Source: CAZEVY01 sp964515555 (lineage in GTDB: Bacteria > Acidobacteriota > Terriglobia > Bryobacterales > Bryobacteraceae). From it: a stretch of DNA of 27,573 nucleotides. The stretch's first letter is position 1, and each line of letters begins with the position of its first letter. The notes beneath the pieces were generated by a model that was not told the origin of the DNA, did no database searches, and saw nothing but the letters and a program-made list of their open reading frames with translations. The position numbers were made by a program, and so were the translations under genes. Where the stretch lies: NCBI GenBank assembly GCA_964515555.1, contig CAZEVY010000072.1:1-27573 (forward strand), written 5' to 3'. Positions 22,691 to 27,573 of the stretch are shown here, in pieces.

Positions 22691-23407
22691 ATGGCGCGCG
22701 CGAAGACCGGGAAAGAAGGCGCGGATGTCCGATCGGTGCTCGAAGCGTTGCAGCGATTGAGCACGCGCAAGGATCGCGACAACCTCGCCCGCTTCGGCAT
22801 CACGGCGTCGAACGCGGTGGGCGTGTCGATGGCAAACATTCAGAAAGTCGCCAAGAGGCTGGGGAAGAACCACGAACTGGCCGGCGCGCTGTGGTCGACC
22901 GGCGTCTACGAGGCCCGCATGCTGGCGTGCTTCGTCGAGGAGCCGGAGCGCGTGACTTCGGCGCAGATGGACCGCTGGCGGAGCGGCTTCGACAACTGGG
23001 GGATCTGCGACACAGCCTGCTTCGTGCTGTTCGACCGCACGCCGCACGCCTGGAAGAAGGTCGACCAATGGGCTCGGCTGAGCGACGAGTTCGGCAAGCG
23101 CGCGGCGTTCGCACTGCTGGCGTGCCTGGCGGGGCACGACAAGACGTCGGGTGACGGCGAGTTCGCGCGGCGGCTTGCGCTGGTCGAGAAGGGCGCGGAG
23201 GACGAGCGGAACTTCGTCAAGAAGGGCGTGAGCTGGGCGCTGCGGATGCTCGGGAGGCGGAGCGTCGAGCTGAACGCCGCGGCGGTGGCGGTGGCGCGGC
23301 GTCTGGCGGAGTCGGAGAGCGCGGCTGCGCGGTGGGTCGGCAGGGGCGCGGTGAAGGAACTGACCAGTGCCGCGGTCGTGAAGAAGCTGAAGCCCAGCCG
23401 CGGCTGA
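22691..23407 (+). CDS. DNA alkylation repair protein, AlkD-type HEAT-repeat DNA glycosylase
   Basis: A 238-residue all-helical protein matching the AlkD family. The typical stretches are LAGALWSTGVYEARMLACFV and MDRWRSGFDNWGICDTACFVLF. The W103-x3-D107 pair corresponds to the catalytic Trp/Asp of AlkD, with R137 at the position of the conserved Arg. The enzyme would excise positively charged alkylated bases (N3- and N7-alkyl purines) without base flipping. ATG 22691 is preferred because TAAACT sits 8 bases upstream. ATGs at 22685, 22661 and 22643 are in frame. It appears to be monocistronic, followed by 234 bases of repeat-containing DNA. Confidence 0.85.
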   Translation: MARAKTGKEGADVRSVLEALQRLSTRKDRDNLARFGITASNAVGVSMANIQKVAKRLGKNHELAGALWSTGVYEARMLACFVEEPERVTSAQMDRWRSGFDNWGICDTACFVLFDRTPHAWKKVDQWARLSDEFGKRAAFALLACLAGHDKTSGDGEFARRLALVEKGAEDERNFVKKGVSWALRMLGRRSVELNAAAVAVARRLAESESAAARWVGRGAVKELTSAAVVKKLKPSRG

Positions 23408-23510
23408 GCACATCCCAACCACGGACAACGCGTCCCACAAGCGGACAGCGCGAGCCGCCGCAAGGCCGTTCCCAATCAGCGGGTTACGAGCGGCACGCGG
23501 CGTGCGTGGC

Positions 23511-23545
23511 AGGTGTGAGGTGTCAGGTCTCAGGTGTCAGGTGTC
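23511..23545 (+). repeat. Five tandem heptamers, AGGTGTC type
   Basis: Units AGGTGTG, AGGTGTC, AGGTCTC, AGGTGTC, AGGTGTC. Read in another phase the core is GTCAG plus two bases. They lie 97 bases before the MacB/FtsX-type permease gene and face an inverted arm at 23596-23625. Confidence 0.8.
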
Positions 23546-23595
23546 AGAGGGCGGAGCAACCGTGGTTTATTCGAGGGGCCACTCGCGCTTCGTTC

Positions 23596-23625
23596 CTGAC
23601 ACCCGGCACCTGACACCCGACGCCT
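23596..23625 (-). repeat. Four inverted heptamers, GGGTGTC/AGGTGCC type
   Basis: On the minus strand: AGGCGTC, GGGTGTC, AGGTGCC, GGGTGTC, AG. With the direct array at 23511-23545 it forms an imperfect inverted repeat around 50 bases, able to fold into a long hairpin just upstream of the permease gene. Confidence 0.75.
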
Positions 23626-23641
23626 CGGCAAGGGAGCTGCG

Positions 23642-26056
23642 ATGAGCGCGTTCTTCTACGACCTCCGATACAGCCTGCGCAAGCTGCGATGGAGTCCGGG
23701 ATTCACGGCGGTGGCGGTGGTGTCGCTGGCGCTGGGGATCGGCGTGAACACGGTGATCTTCAGCCTGGTGAACGCGATCCTGCTGCGCCCGCTGCCTTAC
23801 AAGGACCCGGATCGCCTCGCGATGGCATGGCTCGACAATCAGCGGCTGAATCTGAAAGAAGACCTCACGTCGTGGCCGAACTACGAGGACTGGAAGAAGA
23901 ACCAGTCGTTCGAGGACATGGCGGCGTTCTCGACGATGCGCGGCGTGCTCAGTGAGGGCGAGCCCGAGCTGGTGGTAGGCGCGCGCGTAACCGCCAACTA
24001 CTTTTCCGTGCTCGGCGTGAGGCCCATGATCGGCCGCGTGTTCGCCGCCGCCGAGGAGCAGCCCGGACAGGACCGCGTCGTGATCGTCAGTCACGCGCTG
24101 TGGCGGGAGCGTCTGGGCGGCGACCGCAATCTGGAGGGGAAGAAGCTGGTTTTCTTCAATAACCCATATCAGGTGGTCGGCGTGATGCCGGAGGGTTTCA
24201 CATTTCCAGCCAAGGAGACGCGGGCGTGGTTCCCGCTGGCGCTCTCACCGCAGGCGAAGCAGGCGCGCGGCGGATTCTTCCTGAGCGTCATCGGACGGAT
24301 CCGTCCGGGCGTCTCGCTCGAGCAGGCGCGGGCGGAGATGAACGGCATCGCGCGGCGGCTCGTGGAACAGTTCCCCGACATGAAGGGCTACGGCGTGTAC
24401 GTGGTACCGCTGCTCGATCAGATCGTCGGCACGACCAGGGCGGCGCTGTGGATCATGCTGGGGGCGGTGGTGTTCGTGCTGCTGATCGCGTGCGCGAATC
24501 TTGCCGGACTGTCGCTGGCGCGCGGGGCGTCGCGGGAGCGCGAGATCGCGGTGCGGGCGGCCATCGGCGCGGGCCGCGGGCGGCTGGTGCGGCAGTTGAT
24601 CACCGAGAGCCTGCTGGTGTCGCTGATCGCGGGCGCGATGGCGGTGCTGCTGGCGATGTGGGGCGTCTACCTGTTCACGCGCTTTGCGCCGGCCGATACG
24701 CCGCGCCTTGCCGAAGTCGCCATCGACTGGCGCGTGCTGGTGTTCACGCTGGGGATTTCGATCGCCGCCGGAGTGCTTTCGGGCATGGCGCCGGCGTGGA
24801 AGATTTCGCGCTGCGACTTGCAGGAGTCGCTGAAAGAGAGCGGCTCGGGGTCGGCGAGCGGGCTGCGGAGCCGGCGGCTAAGGACGGCGCTGGTGGCGGG
24901 CGAACTGGCGGTCGCCGTGATGCTGCTGGCGGGCGCGGGGCTGCTGATTCGCAGCTTCACGGGATTGCGCGCGGTGGACCCGGGATTCCGCGCCGAGCAG
25001 GTGCTTCGCATGCAGGTGGGCTTCTCGCGGGCGACCTTCGCGCAGCCGGCGCAGGTGGCCGCCGCCTGGCAGCAGCTCATCGCGCGACTGGAGGGGATGC
25101 GGGGCGTGCGCTCGGCCGGCATGATCACCGACATCTTCCTGAGCATCACGCCGAACTCGGGCAACTTTACGATCGAGGGACGTCCGCCGCTTCCGCCGGA
25201 TCAGCAGATCGAGGCGACGGCTGACAGCGTCACGCCGGGTTATTTCCGCGCCATGGGCGCGCCGATCCGCCGAGGGCGCACGTTCACCGAGCAGGACGGC
25301 CCCGACGCGCCGCGCGTGGTGGTCATCAACGAGACCTTCGCGAAGTGGTTCTGGCCGAACGAGGACCCGGTCGGCAAGCGATTCGCCTTTGGAGACGGCG
25401 GGCCGAACGCCCGCTGGATGACGATCGTGGGCGTCGCCGCCGACATGCGGCGGCAGGGACTGGAGAAGCAGGCGCGGGCGGAGACGTTCATGCCGATCAC
25501 GCAGCGGACGACGCCGTTCGGGAATCTCGTGTTGCGCGCCTCGACGGCCGAGCCGCTGCGGCTGGCCTCGGCGGTGCGCGGCGAAATCCGCGCGCTCGAC
25601 AAGAGCGCGGTGATCTACAACGTCACCACGATCCAGGAGATGCTGGCCGAGTCGCTCAGCAAGCGGCGGCTGGAGACATGGCTGCTGGGCCTGTTCTCGG
25701 CGCTGGCGCTGGCGCTGGCGGCGATCGGCATCTACGGGCTGATGTCGTTTTCGGTGGCGCAGCGCACGCACGAGATCGGGATTCGCATCGCGCTGGGGGC
25801 GGAGCGCCGCGAGGTGCTGCGCATGGTGATGCGGCACGGGTTGGGGGTCGCCGCGATGGGCGCGGGGGTGGGACTCGCGGGCGCGTTCGCGCTGACGCGC
25901 TTCCTGACGACGATGCTGTACGGGGTGGCGCCGTGGGATCCGGTGTCGTTCGGGTCGGCGGCGGCGCTGCTGGGGGCGGTGGCACTGGCGGCGTGCTGGA
26001 CGCCGGCGCTCAAGGCGACGCGCGTGGAGCCGGTGAAGGCGTTGCGATACGAATAG
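23642..26056 (+). CDS. MacB/FtsX-family ABC permease (acidobacterial ADOP type)
   Basis: An 804-residue membrane protein with two MacB-core/FtsX halves. An N-terminal TM (FTAVAVVSLALGIGVNTVIFSLVNAIL) is followed by a periplasmic MacB_PCD-like domain (~60-270) and then an FtsX unit with TMs around IMLGAVVFVLLIACANLAGLSLA, LITESLLVSLIAGAMAVLLAM and VFTLGISIAAGVLSGMAP. A second periplasmic domain (~480-680) and a C-terminal FtsX unit follow (WLLGLFSALALALAAIGIYGLMSFSVAQRTHEIGIRIALGA). It lacks its own ATPase domain. A LolD/MacB-type ATPase gene begins 862 bases downstream. Start ATG 23642 has GGGAG 7 bases upstream. Members are linked to efflux or lipoprotein/surface transport, but most are uncharacterised. 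Confidence 0.88.
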   Translation: MSAFFYDLRYSLRKLRWSPGFTAVAVVSLALGIGVNTVIFSLVNAILLRPLPYKDPDRLAMAWLDNQRLNLKEDLTSWPNYEDWKKNQSFEDMAAFSTMRGVLSEGEPELVVGARVTANYFSVLGVRPMIGRVFAAAEEQPGQDRVVIVSHALWRERLGGDRNLEGKKLVFFNNPYQVVGVMPEGFTFPAKETRAWFPLALSPQAKQARGGFFLSVIGRIRPGVSLEQARAEMNGIARRLVEQFPDMKGYGVYVVPLLDQIVGTTRAALWIMLGAVVFVLLIACANLAGLSLARGASREREIAVRAAIGAGRGRLVRQLITESLLVSLIAGAMAVLLAMWGVYLFTRFAPADTPRLAEVAIDWRVLVFTLGISIAAGVLSGMAPAWKISRCDLQESLKESGSGSASGLRSRRLRTALVAGELAVAVMLLAGAGLLIRSFTGLRAVDPGFRAEQVLRMQVGFSRATFAQPAQVAAAWQQLIARLEGMRGVRSAGMITDIFLSITPNSGNFTIEGRPPLPPDQQIEATADSVTPGYFRAMGAPIRRGRTFTEQDGPDAPRVVVINETFAKWFWPNEDPVGKRFAFGDGGPNARWMTIVGVAADMRRQGLEKQARAETFMPITQRTTPFGNLVLRASTAEPLRLASAVRGEIRALDKSAVIYNVTTIQEMLAESLSKRRLETWLLGLFSALALALAAIGIYGLMSFSVAQRTHEIGIRIALGAERREVLRMVMRHGLGVAAMGAGVGLAGAFALTRFLTTMLYGVAPWDPVSFGSAAALLGAVALAACWTPALKATRVEPVKALRYE

Positions 26057-26057
26057 C

Positions 26058-26092
26058 GGTCAGCGATCAGCGGTCAGCGGTCAGCGATCAGC
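26058..26092 (+). repeat. Five tandem heptamers, GRTCAGC type
   Basis: Units GGTCAGC, GATCAGC, GGTCAGC, GGTCAGC, GATCAGC, beginning one base after the permease stop codon. They share the heptamer period and the (G/A)TCAG core with the array before the same gene. Confidence 0.82.
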
Positions 26093-26111
26093 TAAGAGCT
26101 AGGAGGGGTAG

Positions 26112-26891
26112 ATGGCGATGCTGAGCATTTCGATACTGGCGGCGGTGGCGATCACCGGGCCGGTCAACACGACGGACAATTTCCAATGGAGTGGAACGGT
26201 AGCGGCGGGAAAGACGGTCGAGATTCGCGGTGTCAACGGAAGCGTCGTTGCGAATCATACGACGGGGGGCGAGGTGGTCGTCACGGCGACCAAGCGCGGA
26301 CGGCGGAGCGATCCGGCGGACGTTCGCGTGGAAGTGATTCCGCATCCCGGAGGCGTGACGCTGTGCGCCGTGTATCCGTCGCGCGACACGGGCAGGCAGA
26401 ACGACTGCAAGCCGGGCGGGGGCCGCATGAACGTGCGCGACAACGACGTGCAGGTTGAGTTTCGCGTGCTGGTGCCGGCGGGCGTGCACTTCGACGGCAA
26501 CACCGTCAACGGCCGCGTGGAAGCGCGCGGACTGGGCGGCGAGGTGCGTGCCGCCACCGTCAACGGCGACGTGCGCGTCTCGGCGTCGGGCGCCGTGCAG
26601 GGCAAGACCGTCAACGGCAACATCGTCGCATCCATCGAGCGGGCGGGCTGGGCCAAGGCGCTCGACTTTTCGTCGGTGAACGGCGGCATCACGCTGGAGC
26701 TGCCGGAGGGCGCGCGCGCCGAGGTCGACGCGCGCACGGTGAACGGGAGCGTCCGCACGGAGTTTCCGCTGGCACGACGCGGACTGCTTGGGCGCAGCGT
26801 GCAGGGAAACATTGGCGGCGGAGGTCCGCGGCTGGGCGTCAGCACGGTGAACGGGAGCATCCGGCTGAAGGTGCTCGAAGCCGCGATATGA
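26112..26891 (+). CDS. DUF4097-like beta-helix protein with VNG repeats
   Basis: A 259-residue protein with a short hydrophobic N-terminus (LSISILAAVAITG), so probably exported. The body is a run of short beta-strand repeats built on (T/S)VNG: TVNGRVEA, TVNGDVRVSA, TVNGNIVASI, SVNGGITLEL, TVNGSVRTEF, TVNGSIRLKV. These are spaced ~20-30 residues apart, as in the DUF4097/adhesin-like beta-helix family. The ATG has a textbook AGGAGG at 26101-26106 (5-base spacing). Its role is unknown. In this group such proteins often sit beside ABC permeases. It lies between the permease and the ATPase gene. Confidence 0.72.
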   Translation: MAMLSISILAAVAITGPVNTTDNFQWSGTVAAGKTVEIRGVNGSVVANHTTGGEVVVTATKRGRRSDPADVRVEVIPHPGGVTLCAVYPSRDTGRQNDCKPGGGRMNVRDNDVQVEFRVLVPAGVHFDGNTVNGRVEARGLGGEVRAATVNGDVRVSASGAVQGKTVNGNIVASIERAGWAKALDFSSVNGGITLELPEGARAEVDARTVNGSVRTEFPLARRGLLGRSVQGNIGGGGPRLGVSTVNGSIRLKVLEAAI

Positions 26892-26918
26892 CGGCGGCAA
26901 AACCGCTAACGTAGAATC

Positions 26919-27573
26919 ATGATCCGGCTGGCGAACGTCGAGAAGTTCTACGAGTCGGGCGCGGGGCGATTCTACGTGCTGCGCCGCATCAACCTGGAGG
27001 TCCCCGAGGGCGAGTTCCTCACCATCATGGGACCCTCGGGGGCGGGCAAGTCGACGCTGCTGAGCATCGTCGGCATGCTGGACGGGGCGTGGCACGGGGA
27101 GTTCGAGCTGTACGGACACGCGGTCCACAAGATGAAGCCCAGGGACCGCATCGAGCTCAACAAGAAATACATCGGCTTCGTTTTCCAGAGCTACCATCTG
27201 CTCGACGACCTGACCGTCTACGAGAACCTCGACGTACCGCTCTCCTACCGCAACGTCAAGAGCAGCGAGCGCGCGGCGATCGTCTGCGACACGCTGGACC
27301 GCTTCTCGATCGTCGGCAAGAAGGACTTGTACCCGAGCCAGCTCTCGGGCGGCCAGCAGCAACTGGTCGCCGTGGCGCGTGCGGTGGTGGCTAATCCGAA
27401 ACTGATTCTGGCCGACGAGCCGACCGGCAATCTGCACTCGGCGCAGGCCAAGGAGATCATGGACCTGTTCCGCAAGCTCAACGAAGAGGGGACCACGATC
27501 ATTCAGGTGACGCACTCGGAATTCAACGCCTCCTACGGCCATCGCACAATCTTCCTGCGCGACGGTTGGATCG
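26919..27573 (+). CDS. ABC transporter ATP-binding protein, LolD/MacB type (3' end outside window)
   Basis: The frame stays open to the window edge (218 residues seen). All nucleotide-binding motifs are present: Walker A MGPSGAGKSTLL, Q-loop GFVFQSYHLLDDLTVYENL, signature LSGGQQQLVAVARA, Walker B LILADEPTGNL and H-loop VTHS. The spacing is that of the MacB/LolD/FtsE class, which energises FtsX-fold permeases. It may serve the permease upstream or one beyond the edge. The ATG follows TAGAAT by one base, and another TANNNT (TAACGT, 26907-26912) is 6 bases upstream. No Shine-Dalgarno is seen. Confidence 0.9.
   Translation, partial: MIRLANVEKFYESGAGRFYVLRRINLEVPEGEFLTIMGPSGAGKSTLLSIVGMLDGAWHGEFELYGHAVHKMKPRDRIELNKKYIGFVFQSYHLLDDLTVYENLDVPLSYRNVKSSERAAIVCDTLDRFSIVGKKDLYPSQLSGGQQQLVAVARAVVANPKLILADEPTGNLHSAQAKEIMDLFRKLNEEGTTIIQVTHSEFNASYGHRTIFLRDGWI

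Overview
The window looks like a draft-genome contig from an Acidobacteriota bacterium, most likely the Solibacter/Bryobacterales side. This is inferred from several things together: high GC, a secreted protein with Solibacter-type (TIGR03437-like) repeats, a stand-alone FtsX/MacB permease of the type expanded in Acidobacteria, a membrane-anchored HTH/beta-propeller regulator typical of the group, and many secreted carbohydrate-active proteins. Three runs of N (2429-2528, 10320-10329, 12557-12656) are assembly gaps. Each interrupts one gene: a glycoside-hydrolase-like gene, a biotin carboxylase and an ECF sigma factor. No rRNA, tRNA, CRISPR array, transposase or phage gene was seen.

Layout. 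1-3.6 kb: two divergent secreted carbohydrate-active proteins (DUF5060/DUF4038 type and DUF4091/GH123-like). 3.6-7.3 kb: a tightly overlapping ABC-2 exporter operon (ATPase-permease-ATPase-permease), possibly with a leader peptide. 7.4-9.6 kb: a divergent pair, a sugar-phosphate isomerase/epimerase and an oligogalacturonate-lyase-like propeller. 9.7-12.4 kb: biotin carboxylase, biotin carrier protein and a DnaC-like AAA+ ATPase, with overlapping or nearly abutting ends. 12.5-14.3 kb: ECF sigma factor, a membrane protein in the anti-sigma position and a secreted protein, coupled by ATGA overlaps. 14.3-14.7 kb: a 383-base non-coding stretch with two parS-like palindromes, a very short ORF with a strong ribosome binding site, a GC-rich hairpin and a dispersed decamer repeat. 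14.7-18.6 kb: SMP-30/gluconolactonase-like protein, membrane-bound HTH/propeller regulator and a divergent TPR protein. 18.7-21 kb: a membrane-anchored amidase-like protein coupled to an actin-like ATPase. 21-23.4 kb: a Solibacter-repeat secreted protein and an AlkD-type DNA glycosylase. 23.6 kb to the end: a MacB/FtsX-type permease bracketed by heptamer arrays, a DUF4097-like protein and a LolD/MacB-type ATPase cut by the window edge.

Two initiation styles recur. Genes inside operons overlap by ATGA/GTGA and are probably translationally coupled. Seven genes, most at the head of a unit, instead have a TANNNT hexamer 5-10 bases before the start codon and little or no Shine-Dalgarno, which suggests leaderless mRNAs. 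The most unusual items are the parS-like pair without parAB nearby, the amidase/actin-like pair, and the two GTCAG-core heptamer arrays around the permease gene.
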